A DNA stretch of 64,000 bases, from positions 1-64,000 of the forward strand of contig JAANDG010000445.1 of assembly GCA_036852015.1 (NCBI GenBank). Direction: 5' to 3'. The stretch comes from Pelodera strongyloides. Lineage: Eukaryota > Nematoda > Chromadorea > Rhabditida > Rhabditidae. Below, one piece after another: positions 11,406-24,487 of this stretch. The notes beneath the pieces are model-generated. The model searched no databases, was not told the DNA's origin, and saw nothing but the letters and a program-made list of their open reading frames with translations. A program made the position numbers and the translations under genes. The stretch's first letter is position 1; each line of letters begins with the position of its first letter.

Positions 11406-14400
11406 CTATGCATGATTTGCATTTTGGTCTCTGTCCTCTCCCTGTACAGCACCTAGGGGCACCATCTCTTCATCAGTCCCTCTCTCTGGAACCTCCTTCG
11501 GTCGTCGACCTGTTCCAGACGTTAGTGATCGAATTTTATCGAATAATCTGAAAGAGTAATTGGGTTGAGACAACGACATGATTGGCTGATTGGTAATAGG
11601 ACAAGTCCACTCTTGTGGGCCACCAATGTACACACAAACATGCCCTCACTAATAAATCGTTAAAATTAGAATACCGTTCTCCGAATATCGAAGTGGGCAC
11701 TTCGACAGCCAGTGAAATGAAGAAGGCGGCAGTGTACGAAACAATTACTGCCTCGAGGGTGTGGCGGAGCTGTAATGAGATTACGGTACTTGCATACAAA
11801 GAAGTCCACTACAAACTACAGGTCAGATTATGATGACACTAATAACTAATACACTACTAAATTGGAACACAAACCATTTGGAAGAAAGTAGTAAAGTGGA
11901 AGGGTTGTGGCCGACTCAAATTGTAGATTTGAAGAAGAATCGGATGGATTAAATAGGCATCGAATGTGATTCTGGACAAAGGTGTGAAGAACTTCCACCC
12001 GAGGAAGGCATTCACGTAGGCTGCAATTAATATGGGATGATTGCGGAACGGAATTATGAATTTGCAATTTGCGCAATTAATTATGAAAGAGGATTCGACT
12101 TTACAGTAAAAGGTAAAAACCTCCGTGAGTCGGTTTCGCCAGTTACCAATAAATTGTGCTTAATGTTGTCCCTAAGACATCGCTTCACTCAAACTCATGT
12201 ATGAGCTCTAAGCCTAAGCTAACAAGCTGCTATTTTTGCTAATAACATAACTTACGCGCATTTCCGGTCGCACAAACAAATGAGACCCATCCGATGGAGA
12301 TTGCATAGGCATGTCTTCCGCATAGTCCATACAATAACCTCCACCATTCAGAGATGTCACCAGTACGTGCAAAGTTGTATAGACCTGAAATGAACGAAGC
12401 GTACTGTATGTGTATGTGACTGAGCAACAAAATTGAGAACATCGATCAATAACTTATAAACAATCAAGTGTATGTCGTATGATGTAACAAATGCGCAAAA
12501 CGCGCACAATTGCCGCGTCTTACCAAGAAGTGAGCCACATGTGTGCAAACTCTAATTGTACACATTTTCGGCACCCGCGTGGACACACATTCTTGCGCTG
12601 AGTGCAGTGCAGCACACATTTGCGCTGTGTGCAGAGTGTGTAAAATCAATATTGATAGATAATTGATAAACCTCACCAAAAACACTGTACAGTCCGAGAA
12701 TGGTCGACAGAATCCAACCGATGAATAGATACTTCTGAAATGTACTTCACAACTACATGAACATTTACCAAAAGCGCCGTGCATAACTCACTTCTAGTTC
12801 TACGAGCGGCTTCTCACGAAAAAAAACTATAGTAGAATGGTATCACTGTAAAAATCGTACCTTAGCGATCTTATACCGTAATCCTGCTTGATTTCTCGTG
12901 AAATGAATCAACAGATATCCAACAATTATTCCGGTAATAAATGGACCACAACGCACATAAGGTTTAACATACACGTCGTTCCAGTACGAATCCAACTTTT
13001 CCACACTAAAACCGGTCTTTATTTGAAAAAATATTCCTTTCCTTACGTTTAAAAGAAGGGTTTCAAAGAACTGTAGAGGTTCAAAGTATGACCAGTATTA
13101 TCAACAACTATGTTAAACCTTACATTTGTAATTTAGCGGTAAGAAGCGGTGCCGGTGGGTAATCGTGAATGTACATGATAATTGCCTGAACTATAGAAGA
13201 GGCGCCCATTAGAGAAGCGCCCAGAATAATGCCCAGTTTCCAAGACCTGAAATCATATTTTTATACTGCAATTAAATTACATTTTATGTGTCGGTACAGT
13301 CGAATTGTTTGAATATTTATGGACTGTGTAATAGTAATACTACAACTAATAGATATCAACAATTATTTCAAAAAGTGTGTCGGGTAAAGGAAAGGTTTGT
13401 TGTTACATAAACTCGTAAAGAATATGGACTAATTGTAATCTGAGGATTGGTGAATTCGGGTTTTTGATTCTTAGAGTAAACTTACATAGCAAGTGGTATG
13501 AGCAGAAGAGGGCTGAGCACCTGGAGCTGGAAATCATTTGCCAGATACCACGTCCATCCCATACACTGGAAATTGATCAATTGATAAACATGACCTTTAT
13601 TTTCTAATGCTCACTCCAACAGCTCACAACGAGAGCTCATCTTTCCTGAACCAATTAAATATTCTTATAAACTCACGCATTCTTGATCCTGAAGCAAGAA
13701 GTTGTTCATATAAATGAGGTTTGTCCACCAACTGATCCGACAGCCAGTCTTTTCGATCGGACGCCAGAAAGGACCTGAATAGGCAATAGAAGAACACATT
13801 GTGAAAGTTGGCGTACATGCGGCGCGACGGCAAGCAAAATTGCAAGCCAATCCTATTCCGCGAACATCGTGCATATGCACCTTTTTCATACCGATTGCAT
13901 GCCCACTTACCTCACATCAGTGTAGAAAGGCATTGATTACTAAAGTGAAACGTTTCCGAAGCTAGGAATCGGTGCGCTGTGTTTAATAACAGTTAGATAA
14001 AATAAGGAAACTAAAGAAGAACCCTCTCACCATTGGCAATGTAGGAGAAGACGGTCACATCCAGAAGCATGATGAACATATATGTGGGAGTGATTCTAAA
14101 AGGCAATTCTAAACATCTTACGTTAAAGTTGCAAGACCATTATTGAAAAATTGTAGGCAGAACTCTTTATTTATCTATTTCTCCCCTCACATAAAACAGT
14201 GCAGAAAAAAACTACGGTACCTTGCCGAACAGTTTGCCGGAGAACAGCTTTGCGAGTTCTAGGTTCTAGGTGTAAAGAAATGTGCGGTTTTCACAATAAT
14301 ATTTCTGAAATTCCGGACATCCTGTGCCAGTAAATTGAGGAAAACTTTTCTCGTGGGCCTGTCCCTTTAAGTGGACCAACCTAATGTATCGTTTTATATA

Positions 14401-17400
14401 AATCATCAGCCACAGTTTCCAGTCTGCCACTTTCTTCAGTATTTTATCCTTGTACAATTTCTTGAATAACATATAACTGGAGAGGAGGCCGCTGAAATAG
14501 ATTTCATGTTGTAGCTTACCTTCACAATTTCATATCATCACATTCAAAACATCATAGCCCATGTAAATGTAAGCTGGGATGACCTATTTGGGTTCAACGC
14601 TGTTTGTATTGAAAGACAAAAAAGTTTCCCGATAACCACTTCCAGTTGGCGCTTCTGTAGCACACTTGCCGCCCTCAAAAAATGTGCGCCATGCCTTCGC
14701 CGCGCTCCCCTGTTCCACAGCTTTGAAGCGTACCTGAGATAGAAGAACGAGTCCACGGCCAGTGGTGCTTGTACAATGATTTGTGTGTAGAATTGCTGAG
14801 GGAATGAGATCAACGTGGGTACGAGGTTGTCTAAAATTATTAGATATTTATTTATTTATTGAACCGTACAACGCAATTGGCACATTTCCAAAAGAATCTA
14901 TCTCTAACCACTTACCAGTGGTCAAACTCGTCCCAATGTAGTAATATGTATGTCCAAGGATAATCCACGCCATCGACAAGAATCTATAATTTTCTTTCTG
15001 TACGATATAATTAGCATAAATGGCTACAAACAACACAGCTACAGTACTTATCTATGACTACAAACTACAAACTACAACTATAGAATCAGCATAGAGTACC
15101 TCATTCCATGAAGACAGTCTATCTGTCCCATCGCCTGTCCTCCGGTGTCCGTCCTCAGGATCTGCCTTCCATTTGTGTACATCGAATAGGCAAGAATGAA
15201 CTTGATAAATGGATCTGAATAAAAGAGTTTATGTGAGTTATTTCTATGTGAATGTGAGTGTGTGTTCTAATTGGAAGACTTGTTTCATCGTCTTGTTTTC
15301 ACCGCGGCCATGCATGCACTCTTTCACTAATCAACATTTGCGCATCAAAATCTTCAACGAATAAATATTTTACAAATAGAAAAGTGTTCGGAGTATTTCA
15401 CTATATGTCAAAATTCGGAATGTTTCAAAATAAAAATAAAAGAGGGGAGTCGTTTCTCATGCCCAGTATTGACACTACCTCTTGAGTATTTTGATGTGAA
15501 CTCTTAGCTGGCAGGCCCATCAATTTTCAATTATAAATTAATACAAGTGCGTAATTTAACTTACGACTGTCTTCGTAAAGTTTCTTCTTGTTCGTTGTGT
15601 CTTTCAATTGTTTCTGATAGACCAGATAGTCATACGAAGTACCGAATATGAGCATTATAACGATGAACGAGAGCAGGTATCTAAATATAGAATTATAAGT
15701 TTAGATTTATACTCTAATAACTTCAACGAATATATATGTGTTGTCGTATTCGTGAAAATCAAAATTATTAACAGTTGTTATCAATCAATAATGAAAATCA
15801 GCTTTACCTAGCCAATTGTGATAGTCCGCTGTCTGCAATCTTCTGTTCCTGAGTTCCATCCCTACATTCAACTTTGACATCGCACACCAGATCACGACCC
15901 ACTGACGCCTCCACAACGCCATAAGCTACAAGATGGTTCGCAGCAAATCATTTTGTTTACTAATCACAAATTATGTTGGTAAACTGGTAAACAACACCAT
16001 GAAAAAAATGATGAAAATTCCTTTTTTTTATTTCGAAACATTTTTTTAAAATTTTGGTCTAGGCTGGTCGAAATTTTTTTTCACAGGAACAGGACGAGAA
16101 CTTCAGATTTGTAAGACATGTTTAGGATTAAGAAATGACGGACAATTAGGGAATGGTCTCAAAGACCTTGAGTCAAAAAGCGACAACCAACCAAACTTGA
16201 CAATCTTCTTCACATCATACGGAGTGCAGGAATCAGGGACACAAAGACCGAAATTGAGAAGGGAGATGAGGTCGAAGCATCGATTATCATCCACAGAAGA
16301 AGAAGGAGAAGAGAGATTCACATGCTGCCTGGAAAAATAAAACTGTAAAGCTAGTATCTACAGGGCTCTAGATAGGCACACCGTATACACGGTGTACGGT
16401 ATACCAGGGTATTCCAGGTATTCCACAGTTGCCCAGGGTATACCATGGTTGCCCAGGGTATTCCATGGTTGCCCAGGGTATTCCACGGTTGCCCAGGGTA
16501 TCGTATCCCACGGTTGCCCAGGGTATTCCATGATTGCCCAGGGTATTCCAGGGTATTGCAAAGGTGTCTTACCCAATAAGCCCCAAAATCTCCAATAGGA
16601 TGTGATACAGAAATTTATCTTAAAGACCCTGCACGTAAGACAGATTGTGCTACTACGAATTTATTCTCATCAATCAGAAATTTAGATTTAGGGTTTCAGA
16701 AATCTTCCTTGTCTTATGTAGGTTTTCAGAACCTGTGCTGTCTAAATGTTTGATAGACGAATCCCTAACCTGCAGTGTTTATCGGGTGGTCCAGAAGCAG
16801 TGAATGCTTTGATCGGATTGTCGCGGTAGTACGCATCCAGATGGGCCAGACAATACTTGCCCGTCCATGTCTGCCTATAATAATAATTACTATGGACGAG
16901 GATTCTGGTCATTATAACACAAAATTACTGTACTTTTAGCTCCATGGAGTGATTTCCTAGCACGTTACATATCAACCAAGCAAGCACATACTCATCTATC
17001 TGCATCATTCAAACGCCAAGTGCAACTCTTGGCGTAACTCTATACAGTTTCACGAAGACGCCCAACAATCACCCTCTTACCCTTGTCTATTCTTCAGCAC
17101 CGAGATCTTCTTGCACGTGGGGTAGGATCCGACCCACAGATTGTTCCCCCCAGTCACACCGGCTGGCACTTTACCCATCGAGTCGAGCACTAAACAGCAT
17201 TTCTAAGGAACAATTATAGTTTTCAGCTGGCAAGGATACTGTAGTTAAACTCTCAGTGTCAGTCATTGATTAGCGGACACAGCGTATGTTAAAATCATTC
17301 CAACACACTTAACTTCTGCTGCTGTGAAATTTGTTTATTGAGAGAGTATATGATTTACTAGCTTTTCTCTGGAGAATCTAGTCAATGCCAATGCCACAGG

Positions 17401-20265
17401 GGGTTGGCAAATTTTCCTGAGGGGGCGTACTGTCTCCGGACGGCACTACGAAACATATCTGATGTCCCCGAGCCACAGCCCACAGCTCTCACCTCGGGAA
17501 CCAAGCCAATCTCCCCCCGGGTGACACGTCCCGACCCCACCCTTACCATTAAATATCCAGCTTCTCTCATTCTTCTTCTGAAGGAACAACGGAGTACACT
17601 GACAATCACTACAATTCTTGTGTTCCTTCACATGCGTCGCGTATTCGATAGCAGTCCAGCCGAGATGGAACATGTCAGAAATACATGCTAAACAAAGATA
17701 AAATAAAGATACTTGATATCATACAAAACTTCTACAGGGCCGCAGATCTAACTTCCAACACATATACTGTATTTATTGTCTTAATTATGTATCTTTGTGC
17801 GCACCTTTGTGGCGTAATAAATTATTATTATTATTATTATATCCTAAACGAACTCAGTCGGTCATGCACACACACTCACGCAAACAATCATGATATGATA
17901 TATGGGATGGAAGGGGGAGGGAATAACCTCTTGAGAGTTTAGCAGATAAGTACTTACGGACAGAGACGTCTAGCTTCTTGATCTTCTCCACCGCTTCGAT
18001 GGCCATCTTCGCGTACTCGACGTCGCCCTCCTCAATCGCGTCACGGAACTCATCAGCGTAGTTGAAGAAATGCTGGAAATTGAGATTTACGTGGAGTACT
18101 TAGGGATCACTGCTCATGTGACACAACGAGAAACAGCGCTCAAAAGAGATGAGAAAAATGATGTGCCGCTGAACCTTTTGCGCCAAGCATGTGCGGGAGG
18201 GCGTGCACCGTACAGGTGTGCGGAAGAATGTATACTTCCAGAACACAGACACACCTCGAGCGCCCCATCCCAATTCATAATTTTCCTTCTTTGCATTCGT
18301 GGTGCAGGAAAATTTATAACGAAGAAGTTCTCAGGAATATACATGAGAAAGCCTCAAAAATAGCAGATTTATTCTGCGTTCCTCTTCATATTAGTTGTAT
18401 TTTAGCTACAAAAAAATTTCTTTTCACATTTCGGAATACGAGATACAATACACCAGCTCTACTTTTATTGACCTTATTCTAAAGTACACTTGACTTTAGT
18501 CTAGTCAAGACTCTTAACCACTTATCAATTAAAATAATCCATTAGATAGATTAGCGTTTGGACAGCTGTCAATCTAGCTTTCTAACAAAGCAAGGGAAAA
18601 GGGAGAGTGAGAGAATAGAGAGGCAGCGTACACATGTATGCTTCTAAATAGTTATACACTTAGTAAGGGTAGATCTTCGAGCATTTACGACTCCCGGAAT
18701 AAACATCAAAGACACAGATGTAAAATTGTCTTTAGTTATACACTTAGTTTTGTTTTTCATTCGAGAACAAGCAAAACATAACGAACAAATTCTACATCGC
18801 CTTACAATTAGCAAGAGTATCCTAACAGACTGCCACCGTGAAATATACAGTATACTACAGAATTTTACAGTTTAGCCATTATCTGTGGATCACAGCAAAA
18901 GTTACAGTATTCAACAATGACGACACCCAAAGAAGGCTGCACCGAGAACGTGCGAAGTTTACTAACATGGGTAAATTAAGTAGTTTCAAAAATATAGATG
19001 GCACTGAACAGGAGAGTAAAATTTCAGTGGATTCGCCAAGAACAAGCTGGACCACCTTGGGGTGACATCAAAAATGTTCTGATTTGTATGAATACCACCT
19101 TATTTGCACGTAAATAATAATAGTTGAATAAATAATTAAATTCACCTTGAATAAATCCAAATCCAATATCAGCTGAGATTCGGAGTCTGGTAGAAAATTA
19201 GTGAACAGCGAGCCCATTTCATGTACGTCATCTTCATCGAAATCGAACTAAAAGAGAGAAACACTATATAATAAGATAGTACTGACAATACAGTAACTTA
19301 ATAATGTAATTGAGCTTGAATACTCCTTAGCACTGAAATTACTAATTGTAAGCAGGTATTCCATATCATATTACGGTACAAAAACTGCCCATAAGAAAAT
19401 TTGCATACGGCCTCCTACAGCACTGGTTTCTAAATTCGTCAAACCACCGCCAACTTTGAACCCACTAATTGCACTGAACAATGAAGTCGTTTCGATATCA
19501 GTTAAATCGGATTATGCCGTCTACAAGGGAGCAAAGTCACTAGAGTGCAGAGGCAGAGGACACACACAATACATCCATTAAAAATCGAACAGAAAAATCT
19601 CTACGTATATCGTTGGGAAGTCATTCCCTATCCCCATTTATTAGTAGACTTCTCAGGAATAAAAAGAGAATGATTATAAATAGGTAACAAAAGCTAATTT
19701 TTGAATTCCACATGAATTAATAAATTTTAGGGGAAAATTGCTCCTTTATGCTACTACTTCATATTACTACTCCCGAAACAGTTCGTAAAACACTCAGAAT
19801 CACAGTTATTCTTATCGCAATACACAAATATAATGACCATAAAATGATAAGATTGCAATAACACACACATTAACTCTTGCATTGCAATGCAAATAAAGGC
19901 AATTAACGTGATACTAATTAGTAATAATGTTCGGTATAGTATCGCTAGTTCTAACGAATCGTCTTCTGATATACATAACATTCGTGTTAGATAGACGCTC
20001 ATTAAATCTCTACATTATTATTATTCTAGGATCTCATAAGATCATTCGACTGCCTTACGTAGACGCAAATTCGAAAAAAAACTACATGCAAAAAATTGGT
20101 GACGCACACGGCTACCGTAACCCAAAAATCATAAAAAAAATAGCAAAATCAAGAAATAAAACTCACCTTTTCATCAAATAAACTGTCCGGTGGTTTCTCA
20201 CAAAGTGTGAATTGCACAAATATGAATATTAATAGAATGAGACGTCGTCTATTCCGTAGTGCCAT
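11406..20265 (-). CDS. NRF-6-like acyltransferase-3 family membrane protein
   Basis: 23 exons, in transcription order: 20265-20167, 19247-19146, 18072-17958, 17687-17547, 17189-17081, 16874-16770, 16328-16192, 15925-15808, 15680-15565, 15214-15100, 14983-14916, 14830-14734, 14491-14381, 14095-14031, 13774-13677, 13565-13486, 13246-13124, 13005-12861, 12734-12677, 12384-12256, 12020-11875, 11769-11675 and 11547-11406. The total is exactly 837 aa. A signal peptide (MALRNRRRLILLIFIFVQ) is followed by a Cys-rich NRF domain (about residues 85-270, with DMFHLGWTAIEYA, WTGKYCLAHLDAYY and NFGLCVPDSC). An acyltransferase-3 domain with many membrane segments follows (about 380-780). It includes the histidine in MAWIILGHTYYY and the typical RCGPFITGIIVGYLL. 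In C. elegans NRF-6 and its relatives are gut/hypodermal proteins affecting lipid and drug uptake; that role here is inferred. The last exon is a charged cytosolic tail. Confidence 0.93.
16404..16558. repeat. 20-bp minisatellite in NRF-6-like intron 6
   Basis: About seven tandem copies of the unit CCCAGGGTATTCCATGGTTG with point changes and one 5-bp insertion. It lies wholly within the intron between exons 16770-16874 and 16192-16328. It creates a repetitive Trp/Pro/Gly reading frame on the minus strand that is not a gene. Confidence 0.95.
17818..17843. repeat. (ATT)n microsatellite
   Basis: A short TTA/ATT trinucleotide run inside intron 3 of the NRF-6-like gene. Confidence 0.85.
18664..18720. 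repeat. Half copy of a small foldback repeat
   Basis: The sequence GGTAGATCTTCGAGCATTTACGACTC also occurs at about 45473, where it forms one arm of a hairpin of about 75 bp. The following CATCAAAGACAC here matches the hairpin loop in inverse. This is a rearranged copy inside intron 2 of the NRF-6-like gene. Confidence 0.6.
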
Positions 20266-21066
20266 TTGGGGTGCAGGGCCGACCGACTGATCTACCCCTT
20301 ATCACTCAATTTATCTTCGCACTACTCAAAGGTACATTCACTCAAACAGTGTCAATCAAACTGTGAGGAAATATGTGTCAAATTAATAGTTGACAATACC
20401 CATTGATTTGCCAGTTGAGTTTAATTGTTGGTTAGCGATCAAAAAAAATCAGTATCTGAAACAAAGGACATATATTTTCCACTACCTGTACAATAATTTA
20501 TAATGCTCCTTTGCTAAATATATAATCCCAAAAGAAACATTGAGAATTACCGTATTCAATTTTCCAACAACAACCCAGTTTAAATAGTGGCGGGCGGAGC
20601 AAGCAGACCCCCACTTGGTTATACTCAGAGACTGCAGAGCAGCAAACAAAATACATTTCAACCAAATACATTTTACTTAGACAAATAACGAAAAACAGCA
20701 AAACGCCATTGAAAGAACATCAACTTAGAACACAAAAATCAAAAAAGTAACAATTACCGTAACTTCTCTCAAATAACAAATACAGTTCAACAATTCAAAT
20801 AAATAAGTGATTACAGTATAGTAAATAGGAGATAACTTAAATATTCTATTGATGATCCTCACGTACCCCATTATTAACAAAACAAAGATAAAACACTTCA
20901 TTTCACAGTGAAACATATAGAGCTCCTACTACTTGTAACTTATCAAACACCAATTCATGACAATAAAGTGTCATACATACCACTGCAATAGTTATGTGCC
21001 GTAGTTTTCTCACTTAATTAACGTCACTCAACCGGATGACACATCCCTTTAACCTTAGGTGTTTAA
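20266..21066. other. Spacer between sap-49 3' end and NRF-6-like 5' end
   Basis: AT-rich, with no supported exon. It should hold the sap-49 3' UTR and the promoter of the minus-strand NRF-6-like gene. No clear TATA box or repeat element is seen. Confidence 0.5.
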
Positions 21067-23949
21067 CTACTGGGGAGGGCCGGGAGGTCCAGGAGGTCCA
21101 GGCGGGCCCGGAGGGGGAGGAGGTACAGGGGGTCTGGGAGTATTCGAAGCAGGTGGGGGAGGCACGGGTGTGACTGACTGGGGAGGCGGCGGGGGCATGA
21201 ATCTGGAGCCGGGAGGAGGAGGGTAGAAGTTGGGAGGCGGAGGCATCATGCCTCTGGGAGGTCCCATACCTCCTGGGTGCATGCCCGGCGGCATTCTCAT
21301 TCCTGGCGGGCCCATCGGAGGAGGAGGCATGCCTCCCCGGCTGGGAGGCGGGGGAGGCGGAGTCGGTCCCATTCCCGGTGTCCTGGGCGGTGGAGGGGGC
21401 ATGCCCGGAGGCATCATCATGCCACCCGGATGAGGGGGACCGCCCCAACCAGGCGGTGGCGGCGGTGCTGAAATAAACAACTATCAGCAAATTCACAGAC
21501 TATTATCCCAATTGTCAAATTTTGTGTTGATAACATCGGAGGGACAGGAAAAACATTATTGGTAAACGAACGTCGCCCCTCCTACTAATATATCCATTGA
21601 AACATGCAACCGAGCAACCCCCGTTCTCCAGTCTAAACATTTAGAATAAGCCTCATAGAATTCCTTACCGGACATGGGCGGGGGTGGAGGTCTGGGCGTT
21701 CCCATTCCCGGCGTGTATGACATGGGAGGCGGGGGCGGGGGTGGGATTGGCGTAGCCGAGGGAGGCATCGGAGGGAATCCGAACCCACCCTGTGAGTGCG
21801 GGGGAGGAGGCATACCACCGGGGGGACCCGGTGGGGGCATCGTAGAAGCTCTGCCAGGAGCATCAGCGAACATCTAAACAAGACAGATTTACATTGAGAA
21901 TGAAATAAAAAGCTACTCACTTTGTCAACTCATACCTTGTCCTCAATCCGGGTGATATACAATTGTTTTGAAGCGGATAACAGCCTGTTGTTGAAATAAA
22001 TGATGTACGCTGTATTCCCATGCAGTGTATTCCCATAATTGCACGATATTGCGCGATTTTTAGTCTATTTAGATCCATTTGCATACAACATATGGGAATG
22101 CGGTTGTCTAACATATGTTTCGAAAACCGCCCGTCATATCGCTTTAAAGTCTCACCTGGTTAGGTCTGTCACCGGGGAAGAGTGGTTTCTGTGCTGCAAG
22201 CATTCTCTCCGCTGCAGTTCCATGCCTCTCACCCTTCGCGTCCTTTTTGAATGCGTAGGAGACGGTTATTGGCCTGGAACACAAATATTAGCTTGGAGTT
22301 TGGAGTGATAGAACACAAAGACAAATAAGAAAGAGGTGCAGGTCACTATTAGATCATCAATTTTGATGATCACAAAATAGCGAGGAAAGGCAAAGAGTAT
22401 TTCATAATACATAATATAAAAAACAGCTTACCTGTTACACAAATACTGTCCGTTCATGGCTTCGAGTGCTGCATCGGATGCTTCGAAAGAAGCAAAATTG
22501 ATGAACGCGAATCCTTTGCTGTTTCCCGTCTCGTGGTCACGCATGATGTTGGGTACCTAGAGACATTGCGCGTTATGAAAAGATATCCAAGTTACAACCA
22601 GGTCCAGATAAGAAGACATTAAGAGATTGATGAAACACGCTCCGAGCTCCGAAACATCATTTCAATTTTCAATTACTACTTCAGATTCAGAACACCAGAA
22701 TTTCTACACGAAACGGTAAAAAAATATGATAGACCGACTCCAGCAAACCATACTGATACTGGTATAGTAGAAACCCGAATAAAAAAAGTTTTATATATCC
22801 AAAGGAAGCACAACTTTCTTAGATATTATCCAGAAACGACTGACCTGGAGAATCACTCCGAAAGCAGAGAACGTGTCGAACAACAGCTTTTCGTCGACCT
22901 GGAATTTGAATATAGCACACATCAGCTGTTTTATAGCAAATCAGCCAGCAGAATGGACCAGAAAACAACACTATTTGATCAGTCACCTATGAACCACACA
23001 CTGTATCTCTGAATATGATCCATTCAATGTGAACGTAAAAAATATTCACCTCTGGATCCAAATTTCCAACAAAGACATTCGCTCCAACATCCATATTCTT
23101 CTCATGCGCTGATGCTTTATTGACCTTGACAGGCTTTCCGTAGAGCTGAAACATTACTATTACACAAATCCGTTTTCCCATTACCTCAATACCATACCCA
23201 GTAATTTAGCACACACATATCTGCAAGAATATTAATATGACCCCGGGCCAAGAACCAAATCTTACGGAGTTACATTCCTCACTTTCTTCTGTACTCTAGT
23301 CATTCGCAGACCCATTGTTAGTTGATATGGGCTCACTGTGTCAGAGAATCTTTGAACATTGTTTTTTTTCTTCTTCAATAAACATATTACTCAAAAGCAC
23401 ACCTTGATCATGTTCATGATTTTGATTGCATAATCCGCGTCCTCCTCGCCCATGAATTCCACAAAGCCGAAGCTGCAATAGGATACCATTTTTTCCTCTG
23501 CATGCAAAGTTGTATAAACAGAAAATCCAATTAAACATGAAAATAATAATATAGCAAATTCACACGATAAAAAAGGAAACACGAATATATTTCCACACAA
23601 AGGTTATCAAAACTATCTTAATTATCAATGCACCAACCCCTGATGATTCGCAGTCACTCGGTCCTTGGGCATATTGACCGAGACCACTGGCCCCGCCTGC
23701 ACGAATAACTCCCAGAGGACCGCATCCGAGACCTTTTCATCCAGACCACCCACGTAGATTGTGGCATCTGAACAGAATCGAATACATACAGAACATTTTA
23801 AAATGAGCACGACTTTGTTTACAAACATCATTATTACTAACCACAGCAGTCCACTGTGTATCGTGATTAGTGTAAACTAAACGAAAATATTGTTTAAACA
23901 GATTCAGCCACTCACCCTGGTTCCTTTCGACAATTGGACCCGCAGACAT
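21067..23949 (-). CDS. sap-49: Splicing factor 3B subunit 4 (SF3b49/SAP-49)
   Basis: Nine exons: 23949-23916, 23767-23638, 23472-23403, 23145-23050, 22898-22845, 22556-22432, 22273-22156, 21873-21669 and 21467-21067, encoding 410 aa. It is a component of the SF3b complex of the U2 snRNP, which binds pre-mRNA near the branch site. Two RRMs are present: RRM1 (about 13-90; [19 protein letters not shown]) and RRM2 (about 100-180; [46 protein letters not shown]). A Pro/Gly/Met-rich tail (about 210-410) ends in a [12 protein letters not shown] stretch. The start follows a TTTTCAG acceptor 24 nt upstream, typical of spliced-leader addition. arp-6 lies 0.54 kb upstream on the same strand. Intron 7 holds a MITE-like element. 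Confidence 0.96.
21968..22147. mobile_element. Decayed MITE-like element in sap-49 intron 7
   Basis: The right end TTTCGAAAACCGCCCGTCAT then CGCTTTAA, and the left end TTGAAGCGGATAACAGCC, are degenerate inverted copies of the CCGGCCGG-family termini. It shares CATATGGGAA with the copy at 3593-3761. It is confined to the intron. Confidence 0.6.
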
Positions 23950-23972
23950 TGCGGAGACCAATTAAGACGAAA

Positions 23973-23978
23973 ACTGAA
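23973..23978 (-). promoter_or_regulatory. Predicted splice-leader acceptor of sap-49
   Basis: On the minus strand CCTTTTCAG ends at 23974, 24 nt before the ATG, with no upstream donor exon in between. A candidate arp-6 polyadenylation signal (AATAAA, complement of 24125-24130) lies about 150 nt further upstream. This is the spacing seen in nematode operons. Confidence 0.55.
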
Positions 23979-24487
23979 AAGGAACAGATTGACAAATAGT
24001 ACAACGGAAATATTGGAGTTCAGAATCGAAGCAGGAACAGTTATTGGAAATGTGGAAACCAAATAATGGCCGATCACAACGGCAGTTCAGTAGAGCCACA
24101 AAGAGCGTCAAAAAATCAAAGTATTTTATTACAATTGCCGGTATTGTATAAAAAAGGATGGTACAAGAGGGTGGGACCATATATACAAAAACGTTCAAAC
24201 TCTCAAGAATAAAAAGTAATTAAGAGAAACGATCATCCTAAATCTCGTTAAGAATGATCATGACATGTAAGAATCCAAATTCCAAAACAAAAACTGGAAG
24301 CGGAAAAACATCTAATGGTACGGAATATTGATTGGAAAACAGTGAATAGCCACATAAAACATGTAAAAATACTTAACAAGAGATCCGCGATAATTATTAC
24401 ACGTATAAAAGAGATAGAATAAGGCCAACGGTAAAAAAAACTACAGAATTATACCACTCCAAACTACAACACAACAATAATAAAAAG

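Noticed and set aside
11615..11833. 72-aa plus-strand ORF
   Set aside because: It lies opposite exons 22 and 23 of the NRF-6-like gene, which have consistent splicing and family similarity.
16358..16598. Repetitive ORFs (Trp/Pro/Gly/Tyr repeats) on both strands
   Set aside because: They translate the 20-bp minisatellite inside an intron of the NRF-6-like gene; the 60-nt period is a by-product of the repeat.
21230..21877. Gly- and Arg/His-rich ORFs on the plus strand (21230-21433, 21277-21471, 21674-21877)
   Set aside because: They are the antisense shadow of the Pro-rich tail of sap-49.
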